DNA of 64,000 nt from Ciona savignyi. Taxonomy: Eukaryota > Chordata > Ascidiacea > Phlebobranchia > Cionidae. The stretch is from contig CH003386.1 of NCBI GenBank assembly GCA_000149265.1, positions 563,989-627,988 on the forward strand, given 5' to 3'. Each line of letters begins with the position of its first letter. The first letter of the stretch is position 1. Below are positions 1 to 12,646 of this stretch, in pieces. The translations under genes were made by a program, and so were the position numbers. The notes under the pieces were generated by a model. That model was not told the origin of the DNA. It made no database searches and saw only the letters and a list, made by a program, of their open reading frames with translations.

Positions 1-651
1 CGCAATGCACAAATCTACTTATTATCACTTCAACAAGGAATGTTATGCCAAGAAGCTTCTTGGTGTAAATACTGCATTGGCCAAATCTGATAAGGGGCAT
101 TATGCATTTAAAGTACAAATAAAATAATGGCCAACTATATTAGGGTAAACCGGCCATCCAGACTGTCAAGCCATATTTATTGTGTGTTTTTTGTGGCGCA
201 GCGCAGGATACCAACAACTCCTCTGGTGTTTTGTTCTTGCAGTAACGATAGTATTTTTTGATATTTGCAAAAGGACAAGCTTACGAAAAATAGAGTAGCA
301 ATCGGCTGTATATTTTTTCGGAGCCCGTTCAGAATATGTAAACATGTGATCCTTTTTTTATATTACGGCATTTTAAAGTATTTGTAACAAAAATCATTCA
401 AAATTTTCTTTTTTTACCAATTTCATCAGTTTTCTTGCTCATGGATAGATGTCAATATTTTCGCCCAATTTTAATAACGCCCCGTAGCCGCCTCGATGCT
501 TCGTGCAAAAATCTTAATCACAACACACTGCAATAAGTATATGCAAGTGGTAATATGTGTTTTATCCGTATATGATAACGACACTTCTCTGACACACCGG
601 TATATATAGCTTTCTCTGACACACCGGCGTATATATCTTATGTCATTTCAG
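1..651. other. Non-coding upstream/intronic stretch
   Basis: I see no convincing exon here. The stretch is AT-rich and ends in a polypyrimidine tract and the acceptor of the first visible receptor exon. The missing first exon(s) of that receptor, including transmembrane segment 1, should lie upstream of the window or in a short exon here that I cannot identify. Confidence 0.5.
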
Positions 652-3079
652 GAGTCATTTGCAACGCCGAGTGGTGAACATCCACATACTGAACGTGGTG
701 GTTGCAAACACCGTCGCGTGCCTGTGGAGATGCGTGCAATACTCGGTGGATTTCGAACTTAGAAATCATTCACATGAGGAATTGCAAACCTGGGGACCCG
801 TTCTAGATGGGTGGTGGCTTTTTTCCATTTCAATGTCAATGACGTTGCTTTTAGGTAAGATCGGAAAAGGTTACTCGCGTATTTCATTTTTAATCCATTT
901 ATCACTACATAAGTATTTTACGTGGTCGATAACTGTACATATATAGACAAAAACAAAGCTATAGCAAAGACCGTGGTCGTTCCTATTGGTTTGAAGCTGT
1001 AAGACTCAGTAAAATAGAAATGACCACATAGGATTTTGGTTCACGTTGTACTTTCCACCACGCCATCGATCATAAGTAACTTATATTTAAAATATACTGT
1101 TAAAATTTGCAAAATCACGCGATGCGGATAACACAACGTAGTTGAAACACACACATCCCTATCTGTTCCATTGTTTAATATATTGTCTAAGAGTTTTGAC
1201 CACAAATATTTTTGCGAATTTAATGCCAGGAAACTGTAATATTGCCTCGATTTATTTGCAGGATCAATGGGCGCAATTGTTCTTGCTATTATGGCAATGC
1301 GGAACACGGTGTTCCACGTACACAGGACTGTGGCTGGTTTCGGCGTCTACCAGCAACGTGACGAAGACAGTCTAGCTGTCCAGCAATCAAACAAGTAAAA
1401 ATATTTTGGACTAATTATTAAACATTCAACCATCAAGACTCCTAGGCCAGTATTAGAACGTTAAAGAATGAAAACAAAAATCCAATCATGCGTTGGCATT
1501 CTCGCTTTTACATAGACCTTTCCTTCAATCGTAAATAAAGATGGCATAATAAAGAAACATGTTGTACGTTAACTATAGTTTATAAGCATGGTGTTTTTAT
1601 TCATTATATTTAGTAAAAATAAATAAATATTACTTTAGACCAGTCACTGCGTCTTTACTGTTTTTGCTCGGATGTCTTTGACCGCAGCCTATGTTTATTT
1701 TCAAAATTACTTTTGTTTACTTTAAATGATTGCAGAATTAAACAATGGAGTTCGAAGAATCCCACGAAATTAGCCCTGGGACTGATTCTAATCAATTGGT
1801 TTGTGGCGTTCAGTTTTCTCACCACGAGCTTATTGCTTCCCGATTGTTTGCACAAGTGCATTTGTCACTATGGATTTCTTTTAAAAAATGAACAGTTTGG
1901 CTGTAACATAATAATCAATTCAAGTAAGTCCAAAATGTTGTGTTATGTACGTGTAATACACCGCAATTGCTTTGGTAACCAACAGTGGGCAAGTAATATT
2001 TCGATGAATGGTCATGTTTTAACTATACATGTATGTGTTTAAAGACGAAGTAGAATGCAGGTATACACTATACATCAAGATTATCTTAGGGGGAATATAG
2101 CAAGAATATTGTGTCCACCGTTTGGTTAATGCAGTTATTTCAGTGGTTGGATGTATTAGGGACAGGCTTTTTAGTTTGTGTATTAGTTAGTTTGTAGAAA
2201 CTAATAATCTGGCCGCTCTTGCGTACAGTGAAATCATGTTACAGCAGATGTGATCATTCGAACGGCAACAGTCTAAAATTAACAAAACGTTTTACCCAGT
2301 TTAAGCAACGAACCTGTAAAAATTCCACACCGAACATAAACTATTGGTTGCGATTTGTTATAAAAAAAAGACTGGACAAAGGAAAATTCACTAGCCCACC
2401 GCTGGTCATTTGCAGCTTGGGAACAAATCGATATGAGATTTATCGCTGTTTTCTTAGATCAAAGTATTTCTACGACAGTTTAAAATACCAATAACGTACT
2501 GACATCTTTTATGCAGCATGTTCAAACAAGGATCCGCCTATACACGACTACGCTGTAATTTTTTCCATCGTCATTTGGACATTGCTGGTAGCGAGTTTGG
2601 TGGTGATTCTCATACGATTTGGTATCGATTACAAGAATTTTCGGATGGGCGTAACTACTGCAACGACCATGCAGTCACCTCGGATTCAATCTTTGAGCAG
2701 ACATCTCTCCTCGCGGGAAGATACTGTTGTCGTCCAGAATGCGAGTGGATCATGTTCAGATTCCTCTTCATCCGTTGTTGTGGAGGGTCCTCATAGAAGT
2801 TTAATTCTGCAGAGTTTGAAGCGAAAGGTTGTGTCCTTGGTTTTGGTTTCTTTTCTTGTCATGGTGGGCACAGGATTCCGAGAAATTCCGGATTTATTGG
2901 AGTTCTTCTGGAGCAGATTAACTGACAAAGCTAATGCTTTTCACGCCATCAATCCCATGTCGTCTTTGACTGAAATTATTTCTTCTGCAGTTCTCTGTTG
3001 GGCAGCCAGAGGAACGCAAGCGGCTCTCAGGTCTGCATTCGGCGCTATTGCCCGACTCTTGCACTGCGTGCCTGTTTAG
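652..3079 (+). CDS. Divergent seven-transmembrane receptor-like protein, 3' part (four exons)
   Basis: Four exons join in phase: 652-854, 1262-1394, 1736-1923 and 2517-3079, all with GT donors and AG acceptors. They encode about six hydrophobic segments. A TM2-like stretch contains NVVVANTVACLW. A TM3-like stretch runs across the first two exons and ends in AMRNTVFHVHR. TM4 contains LALGLILINWFVAF. A cysteine-containing extracellular loop follows, then TM5 (VIWTLLVASLVVILI), a serine-rich third loop, TM6 and TM7. This layout fits a rhodopsin-like GPCR. However, the DRY, CWxP and NPxxY signatures are missing or unrecognisable, so ligand and family are unknown. The N-terminal exon with TM1 is not in view. 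AATAAA lies at 3383-3388, about 300 bases after the TAG stop. Another type of multi-pass membrane protein remains possible. Confidence 0.72.
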
Positions 3080-3382
3080 TCAGGCGATAAAACGTTAGCG
3101 GATAGTTGCCAACACTATTCGAAAATAAGAAACTCGTGCGTGTCACAATACTACTTATATAATACACAATTGTTTTGAAACTGCGTCCATTTCATCGGGC
3201 ATTTAAAAATATTATTTTTAACTTATCTGCTTGATTTTATGACTGTAGGATTTGATATTTATTTATCAAAGTGTCAATTGTAATAACGATTTTTCGTTAA
3301 AACACAATTTTATAAAGTCAACTAAAAACTATATATCGATTATAATTGATATTCATTTATATATTGATTATTGAGGAGTAAT

Positions 3383-3388
3383 AATAAA
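3383..3388 (+). terminator. PolyA signal candidate for the 7TM gene
   Basis: An AATAAA hexamer lies about 300 bases downstream of the TAG at 3077-3079. It is the first canonical hexamer on this strand after the stop that I noticed. The region is AT-rich, so chance occurrence is possible. Confidence 0.4.
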
Positions 3389-4081
3389 AACTTTATCTTA
3401 TTACAACTTAACCTTATGACTCGTTTAATTAATTAAATAAGGCTTTTCTAAACAAACCAAATTCTGACAAAATATTGCTATTTTCGCAAATTTAAATTTA
3501 TTATATTCTGTATCGGTAAATCATTTATGTTAACCAACGACAGTTACAATCGTTAGACAATAGGCATATATACCCCTTGGCCTTTTCAACTAGAGTTCTA
3601 AAAATGTGCAGAGCCTTTATTTTACCACTGTCTTTTTAACACATGGCTTTAAATTGTGATGCATTGTTGTGTTATTGTTATGTACATTGCTAGCACAAGT
3701 TAGGAAAAATTCGTCGCATAAGTTTACTAACCGATGGGATTATTTCATAATACCGCTTCCCAAGCAACAGGTTTATTGCAAGCAGAAACATTATTAAAAG
3801 ACCCATATGTTGCACAACATACTTGTTAAATAACATTAGTACTAAATCTAAAGATTTTCTCGCAATTGCCTCATTAAGAAATTTGTACCTTAAATTTTCA
3901 CAATTTAAAAAGTGTGACGTTATAATGCATAAAACTGCGGAAACATTTAACTACACAGACCCCCTATCATCTGCCTCGCTTAATGAGTTATTAATCATTA
4001 TTTTTTAAATCTTATTTAATGTCGCTAGAAATGTATAAAATTGTTTCAAAATATGTTAATTAAACATCATTGATGGCAATG

Positions 4082-4957
4082 TTAACCCTTTGACGACGAC
4101 GGAACTTTTGCAGTTTTTGGCACTTTTGAGTAAGGTTGCTTTAACCTTGTTTGCTGCGAATACTGTTGGACTTAGGGAAAAACAATCTATTACAAAGTTG
4201 TCCAGTAGATAATTTTCTACAAATTGGTATTTTTATTTTTTGATGACGTTGTAGTATTTGTAATGACGTCATAATTAGTAATTTTTACTCTAATTACTCG
4301 TTACTGGTAGCTTAGAAGATAGTAATGTATTACAAAAGTGTTCAAAATGAAATTTCCTACAAAGTTACGTCTTTTATTTTTTGATGACGTCACATAAAAC
4401 TGACAAATATGGCATTTCATCACCACAATTACTGTTGGCCTCGATCATGCTGGCAGCCTAATCGGCTGTAATCTATTCCGAAGTTGCCATATTTCTTCCG
4501 AATATCAAATAATAATTGAAAAACAAAGTAAACAAAGGCGAAAAAATGAATAAATATCAATAGTAATTAGAAAAAAACCATGTACACATATCTTTATATA
4601 ATATCGTTGAAAAATCGAAAATGACTGGAAAACTCGAAAACAAAGACGGCTACTGCTAGTTTTATTCTCACAGCGACTGGTGTAACAATTTTAAGTCCCC
4701 AGAAGTCAAAAAAGCGATATTTTACCTAAAAGTTAACCTAGATACAAAAATTTTGAAGAAAAATGTTTGGAGCAATATTACTCAAAATTTTTAAATGGAA
4801 GGATTATGTTTTTATGCGTTATTTTGAAAGAGCTATTCAAATGCTTTCCAAAAATATCAAAACTAGGAAAATCCCCCAAGAAACGACTGAATTGTGCATT
4901 TTTTTTCGGGGACAAATCTGGGTTACAAATATGTAACCGTCGTCGTCTAAGGGTTAA
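4082..4957. mobile_element. Non-autonomous piggyBac-like MITE with TTAA target duplication
   Basis: The element is bounded by TTAA on both sides (4082-4085 and 4954-4957). Just inside are 17-bp terminal inverted repeats, CCCTTTGACGACGACGG on the left (4086-4102) and its near-perfect complement on the right (4937-4953, 16 of 17 matching). TTAA duplication with ends beginning CCCT is the known signature of the piggyBac superfamily. The 868-bp interior has no ORF that resembles a transposase, so the copy must depend on one supplied elsewhere. No gene overlaps it. Confidence 0.85.
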
Positions 4958-5219
4958 AGATGTAGTCCAGTAGTTGCCTGTTGTTTTGTTATTACTTGTA
5001 TACATCAATATAAGTATTCTTGGTAATAAGTTCGCGTATTGGCCATCAATAAACTTGAACATTAACCATAAAGTTTAATATTTTTAATAACTAATGTATA
5101 TCAAAAAGCTATGTAAGTCTTTACCATGTGTTAATTTGCAAATGCAGTATAAACTCACACGAAGTGGTTATGAGCTGTGTGGCGTAGAAGATACCACAGC
5201 AGCATGGTGACACCATTTC

Positions 5220-5430
5220 GGTTCCAGGGTAAATGGGTAAAAGGAGCTAATGCAGTGTGTTGTATATGATAAACACGTTCCTTCAATTTGGTAGAACTCA
5301 TTAATCCGCTGGGTTCAGGCAATGTCCGTAAAGTGCCTTGCCCAAGGACACAACCGACTAGCTAGTGACCAGTTTCGCACCTGCAACCTTTCGATTGAAA
5401 GACGACGCACTTAACCGTTAGACCAACGGG
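5220..5430 (-). repeat. tRNA-derived SINE, 3'-truncated copy
   Basis: This is a member of the SINE family described at 36471-36770. The tRNA-like head is at the right end: on the minus strand it reads CCCGTTGGTCTAACGGTTAA (A-box region) and then GGTTGCAGGTGCGAAACTGG (B-box region). The body motifs aatccgctgggttcaggcaa and gacacaaccgactagctag are clear. The left part, where the tail should be, is diverged. Confidence 0.8.
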
Positions 5431-7210
5431 TACTTAATATTAACGACACGTTTACGTCTAGAAGTGCGAGCCCAACCTATAACGGCGATGCTGTTCCAAC
5501 CAGTCCGTACAAGTGAACTCCAAAAAGTGCTAGCACTGTTCTATATTCATGATGAAACCCGTCGAACCTGTAGCGAAATTCGCGGCTTGTGTAATATTTG
5601 TTGCACATTATATTAAATTTTGTTGAATCGTTTAAGCAAGTCATAATTGCATGCTGCACAGATGCGTGCGTCTGTTCTAAAAACCCGTTTGTACCTCACT
5701 TCCTGTGCGTGTCAACGGGATATAATCCCCATGCCATATGTTTTGCAAGCTGATGTTTCGTGTATAAAGTCTTTGCATGAATTAGTTTATAAGATACAAT
5801 TCAGAAACCTTCCGAGACGGAGTCAATTCGGAGTCTAAGTAGTTGGAGAATTTAGGTCAGGTTCAGTGCTATAGGTATAAGCACACACAAACCAACCACA
5901 AAAGAACCTGATTCTCCACAAACCTATCAGGTGCTGTGCAATAATTGAGATTTAGCACTGATATGCATATCCTTAGCTATTAGCCAAACATTGTCATGCA
6001 AATAGTAGCAGAATTTAAATATACATATCGCTTAATGTGAATTTATAAAGTAAGTTCAAACGACATATATCATTACGGTTACTTGATAGCTCGTTATCAT
6101 ACAAATCTATAGATGCATTATTTATCGAAATCGGTTCAAACCTGAAGTGGTAGATGATGAAACTTGGATTGTGGTCTCAATAAAAATTAGCGTGGTGAGA
6201 GTAACGTAAGAGTCATGTGATCACCTCGAACTTGAAACGTTATATTTACTGGTTGTCTTTGAAACCAAAGGTAGTCTTTTTGTTTTTACTCTTTTCTTTT
6301 TTTAGCCTAACGCTCGTATAGACATGTCCGTTCACTAGGCCATTGATAAATGTTACTTCGGCGGGTGATAACGCAACATGCAGCACATAATTTAAAATGA
6401 CAAACCGCAAAATCGCTGCAATACCGTTTTCCCTGGAAATTCTGAATTTTAAGAATCATTAATTACACTAGGAGGTTTAAAAATGATTGTAGGAATTTCG
6501 CGAGGAATACAAGCAGTTGTGGGGTGAAAACTAAATTTCTCAAGTGTATGGATCGTGTTTGCTCAAGGACGGGAGTTGGATGCTATAATTCTGTATAAAC
6601 TGCACAATAGTTGCTCTCAGGGCCTATGTAATAACTATACAGTTAATTGCTATGCGTGGTGTAAAACGATGGTGGTCTGTGCAAGAGCAAAAATCAAACC
6701 AAAGCATTATTTAGACGCAATGCACGTTAGACATAAAATAAACCATACTCGTATAAAACTTAGTTAACGTGGAGCATTCTCGACACGCAATAATATAAAC
6801 AGAAATAAGAAACACATGGAAAAATAAACCACTGTAGACGATATGAAATAATCAATAATGCTTTAGTGATATACCCATACCCCAATTACACTTATTAACC
6901 AATCTTTTCGCAAAATGCTGAACAACGCTGACAGTCAGATATCCGTCTAGTAGATAAAACAGCCACCACGAAAACGACAAACTTGGATATACGTGAGCCC
7001 AGATGATCGCGCAAGTCTGAGACGCGCGTAATCTCAAATTTTTAAAAGTTTCAATTTGACTGTTACGTTTTGTTTCTGCAAGCATACACTGATAGGACAC
7101 TGAGTAACCAAACGTTACTTATAGTATACAATGTTAAAAAAAGAATTAAATTTATGTGAGATTCGTCCACTTGGGGGTGATCGTGATGCATTCCATTTGG
7201 CTTTTACTTC
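5431..7210. other. Intergenic, no gene seen
   Basis: Short ORFs occur on both strands, but none shows splice context, domain similarity or coding-like composition. I see nothing supportable here. Confidence 0.5.
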
Positions 7211-7223
7211 AATCAGATAAAAG

Positions 7224-7362
7224 GTACGATGGTGTGGCCAAATGGTTAACGCGACCGATACATATACCGACTACAATACAAAAAGGGTCCGAGTAACGTT
7301 CCCACCATGGGATCGAAACTTAGCTCGGTTAAAAAAAAACAAAAAAAACAAAAACAAAAAAA
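7224..7362 (+). repeat. Short A-tailed tRNA-derived SINE with 13-bp target duplication
   Basis: The head contains a tRNA A-box-like stretch (gtggccaaatggttaacgcg) and later a B-box-like gggatcgaaac. The element ends in an A-rich tail broken by single C residues (7331-7362). It is flanked by a perfect 13-bp direct repeat, AATCAGATAAAAG, at 7211-7223 and 7363-7375. That fits LINE-driven retroposition. The perfect duplication suggests a fairly recent insertion. It is a different family from the more numerous SINE in this window, which ends in a GGATA-type tail. Confidence 0.85.
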
Positions 7363-7375
7363 AATCAGATAAAAG

Positions 7376-8073
7376 CATACCAAGTCCATCGCAATTAACA
7401 TTCTTAAAACTTTCAACTTGATTTTTCAAGTGCCCTAAGCTTAAATAACTCAACATTAATCAAAAATATCTTCCAATGAAAATGTAAGACGCCAAAAATG
7501 TAGAAAAGCGAGTTTTTTTTTTAATTCTTGGTTGCGATTCTCCTGTTATAGATTACACATTGATGCACAATTAATTCATATCTGGTAACATTTCAACACG
7601 ATTGAACTAATTCTTTGTGTGTGTATATAAAACGTAAGGCAAACTGATTACTAATTTGCAGATGTGACATTATCTGAATTGTGGTAAATAGCCCAAAGGA
7701 TTAAAGCACAGTCACGATTTCGATTTGGTAATTCAAGGGACCCATGAGTTTTTGCTTGCAAAAAGCTGTAATAGTCATGTTTTTAGGATTGCCAGATAAT
7801 ATGGTCAAGAGGTGCACGCATTTAAAAAATACTATATCCTGAAAATACATGGCGTATAAAATGTAACAGTTTTGTTTGACATTCTCTAGTTTAACTAAAA
7901 TAGGTGGTACATAAATGGTGGTTATTTTATTGCATATTTTTAATGCGAATGAAAGTACTTCTATATATATTTATATGAAGCGCGTATGTGACAGAGCAGA
8001 ACTAAGCAAACTATCAATTAGGCTATATTATAAAACCACCTATATCATGTTTGCTTGTAGCGTAGGCCATTAC
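7376..8073. other. Upstream region of FAXDC2-like gene A
   Basis: The stretch is AT-rich and non-coding, with no clear TATA box. It ends in the TTACAG acceptor-like site at 8070-8075, 26 bases before the start codon of gene A. Confidence 0.5.
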
Positions 8074-8101
8074 AGAAGGTGCTGACAACGTAGTGCTAAC
8101 A

Positions 8102-9616
8102 ATGGAATATATCAACCAAGCCAGCAATTTTCTGAACGGACAGTGGAGTCGCGTTCTGCAATTGTTTGGAAATGACGAAAAATTGATATTTGTGTTGGGT
8201 AAGTAAATTATAGGCTTATACAGTAATTTAAATATTAAGAATAATTTTTTCAACACTTGTGCTGGCAGGTACGTCGCTTGTACTGTTTTTGTCGTTTTGC
8301 ACTGTCAATTCCTTTGTCATGTTCCTTGATTTTACTGGCAAGCCAAAATTCTTGCACAAGTACAAGATACAGAAAGACAAAAATGTTCCGGTGAGTAAGT
8401 TTTGATGATATGGGAAACCGCAGACGAAAACAGCTGCCTGACTTTATGTTTGCACAGGTCGAGGCAGCTCGCTTTATCCACTGCTGCAGAGTGGCATTTA
8501 GAAATGAGTTAATGTCATGCGGAATGGTGATGTTACTTTACCCTGCTATGTGCTACACTGGCATGTCGTGTACAACGCCCTTACCTCCAGTTTGGAAAGG
8601 GTTTCTTCATTTCATAGTCTACGTGCTGGTGGACGAATTCATCTTTTATTACTCGCACAGGTAACGCAATATTTATTTTGTCGTTTGGTACACAAATGAA
8701 CTACAGTATTTAAAATTTGTTTAAAATGAAAGCAGTCTGCAAAGACATAGACTACCCTGCTACACAACATTGTGCGCGTGCTCCACAATCCGCACGACAC
8801 TACAGACTACCATAGTAAAAACAATACCGTTATTTACAGATTGCTTCACCATCCCACAATATACAAGTACATTCACAAGATGCACCACGAATGGATTGCT
8901 CCCATCAGCATTGCTGCTTCCTATGCTCACCCAATTGAACACATCGTATGTCAATTTGTACCTTCCTTTGTGGATGTAATGATAAAAATTATATTACGGT
9001 CAACAGTTATAAATTGGTTCAATTTTTAAGAAATTGTTTGGATAAACAAATTAATGGTTTCCACCCAGATTTCTAATGTGCTGCCTTTGCTGGCTGGGCC
9101 GATCCTAATGGGCTCTCATCTCGCTGTAGTCTGGATCTGGCTTGTCATAGCACAATTCGAAACATGTCTTCATCACTGTAACTATCATTTTCCTGTCATG
9201 TCGTCGCCACAGTTTCACGATTATCACCATTTAAAGTAAGTTGCTACAAGCATTTACCTCAGCCTGCTTAATAGCGACTCCGGTCAGCAAAATATTATGC
9301 GGGCGATATGGTATGTATTTACGTAAATCTCCAGCCGGCGCAAACCATGGGCATAGGTTAAGAAAAACAGAGATTCGTACACCTACTATGTTAATATAAA
9401 ATGGAAAAAAATAAAACAACTTTTAATGTTTTTATTTTAAATGCTTACTATTTATATAGATTCAACGAATGTTTTGGAACAAACGGTCTATTGGATTGGC
9501 TTCACAAAACTGATGTCCAATTTAAAAAATCCGTTCAAGCCAAACGGCACATTACGTACTATGGTGCTGGCCCAATCACCAAGCTGTTCCCAAGCAAAGA
9601 TGTTAAAGAAAATTAA
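8102..9616 (+). CDS. FAXDC2-like fatty acid hydroxylase-family protein (gene A)
   Basis: Six exons join in phase: 8102-8198, 8269-8390, 8458-8660, 8840-8945, 9069-9235 and 9460-9616. They encode 283 residues. The protein belongs to the membrane-bound di-iron fatty acid hydroxylase superfamily and most resembles FAXDC2, whose relatives act on sterols and lipids in the ER. The histidine clusters are intact: SHRLLHH (139-145), HKMHH (153-157), HHCNYH (211-216) and HDYHH (226-230). Hydrophobic segments lie near residues 32-52, 92-105, 118-137 and 178-205. The start is the first ATG in frame. All donors and acceptors are canonical and there are no internal stops. Two paralogues with the same exon pattern lie downstream on the other strand. 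The substrate cannot be told from sequence. Confidence 0.92.
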
Positions 9617-11499
9617 AATGATAAAATTTAAAAATCTCTTGGGTATTTGACATATATGTTATCGAAAGGGTTAGTAATTTAACGGAAAATAGGTTACATA
9701 ATTTTTGTATTTAACGAATAACGGTGATTTTATTACATGCAATCAAATGTGTATGACTTTGTTCATGTTAACGGTTATAGATATACATACCACGAGTTAA
9801 TTTTGTAGTGTAGAATTAGGCCATGTTAACCATGTTAGTCTTGTAAAAGGGTGTTTTGCTGAGTGTAACTTCCCGACAAGGTGCTGGCTCCTAACACCTG
9901 TCTTAGTGAGAGGTTGCAGTATGCTTATAGACGGCGTCCTTTATTCAGAGTTTGAAACAACGCGTCATTGTCCAAAACTTGTAAATTTATTCGAATTTGA
10001 ATGATGGCGAAAACGAAAGGTCTTGAAATGACGGTTTTCTAAGGAAAAATATATGTACAATTTAATTATCACAAAAATTACTAGTTTGAGAAATAAAGCC
10101 AATATTTACCAAATTGTGGCTGAACAGGAGCCAAAGCACGTCATACCCATCTTCTTTCTAACCGTTAATTCCAAAACATACTACCAAAAGACCGATTACC
10201 TCACGATAATGCTCATGCGGTAAAAAACAAGCGTTTTATAGTTCGGTGAAATTGTGGGGAAAAAAGGGAATACAATACCGATCTTATTCCCTAGTGACAT
10301 CGATATAATATAAACAATAATTGCGACGATAAATCTTACACTGAGAAATAAATGTGATCCGTATCTATTTATAGCGGCTATCATAGAATGGGATATTCAT
10401 GTTACCTCATCTATACGTTCTCAGATTATTTATGAATGCTCTGATAATATAAGTACAACAACAATACTCTCCTCTTATTTCGTTGCATTGTCTTGAATAT
10501 CCCGTCGATGGGACAACACATGCACGTTAAGAGTGCATCTGTCCATTTTCCAATGAAAAATTGTAGATTAATAAAATAAATCGTGAAAGAGACAAACGAA
10601 CTCTTCAAACCGCAATATAAAATATATAAAATTCGTATATAAAAAACTACAATACACTATTACCACATATATAAATGTGCTAATCACTTAAAACCAATAC
10701 AAATTTATTGTGAATTTCAAGGCGAACAAAAAAGATTTGGATAACCCATGTGGACATTAAGTTTGGAATGGTAACTCGGGAACCCATTAGTTTCTACTTG
10801 AAGAAACAAACGTTATACCCTTTGTATATGTTGCACCAGGGGGGCTAGAAAAGCAGTCTACCTCGTTTCATTTAGAAAATAGAGATATTAAGTTTGAATT
10901 TATATAAGGTATACCAATGGCGATGAGGTAGCCAGGGGATCCGATTCGTTTCTGCAAATAGAAAACATACCCGTAAATTTAACAGGGGTTTTAATAATAG
11001 TTGTGGTTCACACATGGTTGGTACTCTTCAGTTTTTATTACTAGAATTGTGTTTTCGGATTCATGCTTTATATGTGTAATTTTCTTGGATGTGGAATAAA
11101 TATTCCTTATCATTATTTTAGGTATCGGCGTTAGCACGAAAAAATGCTCTGCTTTTACCAGTTTTTTAAATATTTAGAAAATGATTTATATACGATTAAA
11201 TATGATGTGTGCGCCAGAGCAAATCTATTAATCTTTTACCGGAAATTCCCCAGAATTTAAACTCCGTTGAAACTGGTAGAAGCTGTATGGTAACGAACAA
11301 AGTCGATTTGTTCGTAAGGAGCGACAAAATCTTATTTTTTAAGTGTACAGTAAACGTTTAACCAATTATTTTCCAGATTATTCCACAACTTAATTATTCC
11401 ATAAAAAGGGCCGACATTCAAAATCCTACCACATGAAGTCTTAGATGTATCTACATTTAAAAATCGAAGCTTGGATCTACAACCTGAACCCAAAGCCTT
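9617..11499. other. Intergenic, no gene seen
   Basis: This is AT-rich sequence without supportable coding regions. An AATAAA at 10092-10097 could serve gene A but lies about 480 bases after its stop. Confidence 0.45.
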
Positions 11500-11504
11500 C
11501 TATA

Positions 11505-12180
11505 TTTTTGCTAAGGCATTTTGGCTGATACCCCTTCGTACACTGGAAACTTTTTTCCAACAAAACAGCTAGGATATGAACAATACACACCAACTTTACC
11601 ATAACCTATTGACAACTTAAAAGACAACGTGATAAAATTGATACAATGGACGGTATACAATAAAAAGAGAATCAGTCTCCAAAAATAATACACTAATTTC
11701 ACATATAAAAACAGCAAACCAGCAGAAATGGATAGAATTTTAATTAAAAAATTTAAAATCGTAAATTTACAACCCAATTAAAATTCTCCCCAAAACATTT
11801 TGACCTTTTTCGCCAAACACCAACCAGGAATATTAAAACCCATAACAATTTAAAGACACTTTAAATTCAAAGGTGATTAAATTTAATAAAATTCAAAATG
11901 CATAACGGCTTACCACATCTTACAGACAGCACGCAGTAGGCCTATATCCATTAATGTTTGCACTGTCCTGTGCGGTTTTACACAGCTGGTGCTCTTTAGC
12001 AAGTCTTTATTCTTTAGCATAAATGATATAATAAAACTCATATACAAAATAAAACCTAGGTGCAAACAAAGGTTTATATTTCACTGCTGGCAAGTAATTT
12101 ATTTTTTGGTCACATTGGTGCGGCAATCAAATATTTAGAAAACTGCATTAAAACAATAAACTCATAATTATAGAATCCTT
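11505..12180. repeat. Unclassified dispersed repeat, also near 18240-18420 and 29190-29290
   Basis: Segments recur elsewhere in the window. The part around 11515-11600 (ctgatac then ccttcgtacactggaaac and acaaaacagctaggatatga) matches 29215-29275. The part around 11905-12150 (cttaccacatcttacagaca and the later ctggcaagtaatttattttt) matches 18255-18400. Terminal repeats and target duplications could not be defined, so the class is open. Confidence 0.5.
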
Positions 12181-12344
12181 TTCACACTTCTCAACTTTAT
12201 CGGTAACATTTTCAACCTTTCCATATTTCTTTAATATCGTGGGTAGGAGTAGACTGCGGTCAGTCGTTGGGCTGATTACCTATAGCGATCCGTGCAATGT
12301 GTAAGTGTTGGATTGTAATTCAAAGGACACCTACTTATTGTTTA

Positions 12345-12411
12345 GTTCCGTTAAATTACGAGTTTATTGGTTAGTTCCGTTAAATTACGCGGTATATATA
12401 TATATATATAT
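12345..12411. repeat. Tandem 26-bp duplication followed by a (TA)n microsatellite
   Basis: The motif ttagttccgttaaattacg occurs twice, about 26 bases apart, and is followed directly by about ten TA units (near 12391-12411). This is a simple local repeat with no apparent function. Confidence 0.75.
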
Positions 12412-12548
12412 TCACTTGACACATGGTAAAGGTTCGCACCAAAAATTTCAGACAATCCGGCAATCAAATAATTAACGAAGCGCAGGAAATAATTGAAAAG
12501 CGTCAAATAATGCAATTTAAATTAGCGGGAAATATTTAAAAATAATAC

Positions 12549-12554
12549 TTTATT
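12549..12554 (-). terminator. PolyA signal candidate for FAXDC2-like gene B
   Basis: AATAAA on the minus strand, about 95 bases after the stop codon of gene B. The matching position downstream of paralogue C (near 24763) no longer has the hexamer. Confidence 0.6.
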
Positions 12555-12646
12555 CCTCCAACGTCTAAAAGTTTAATCAAATTATACTGTTTATCTAAGA
12601 CCAATTGTTCACCCAATAAACTACCGAATTTGGATAATTAACAAAG

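Noticed and set aside
4778..5062. 94-codon minus-strand ORF as a transposase
   Set aside because: It crosses the end of the piggyBac-like element, has no DDE motif and shows lysine/asparagine-rich composition typical of AT-rich non-coding DNA.
5350..5430. Possible tRNA gene on the minus strand
   Set aside because: The tRNA-like A and B boxes belong to the head of a SINE that recurs many times; no full cloverleaf or matched acceptor stem was seen.
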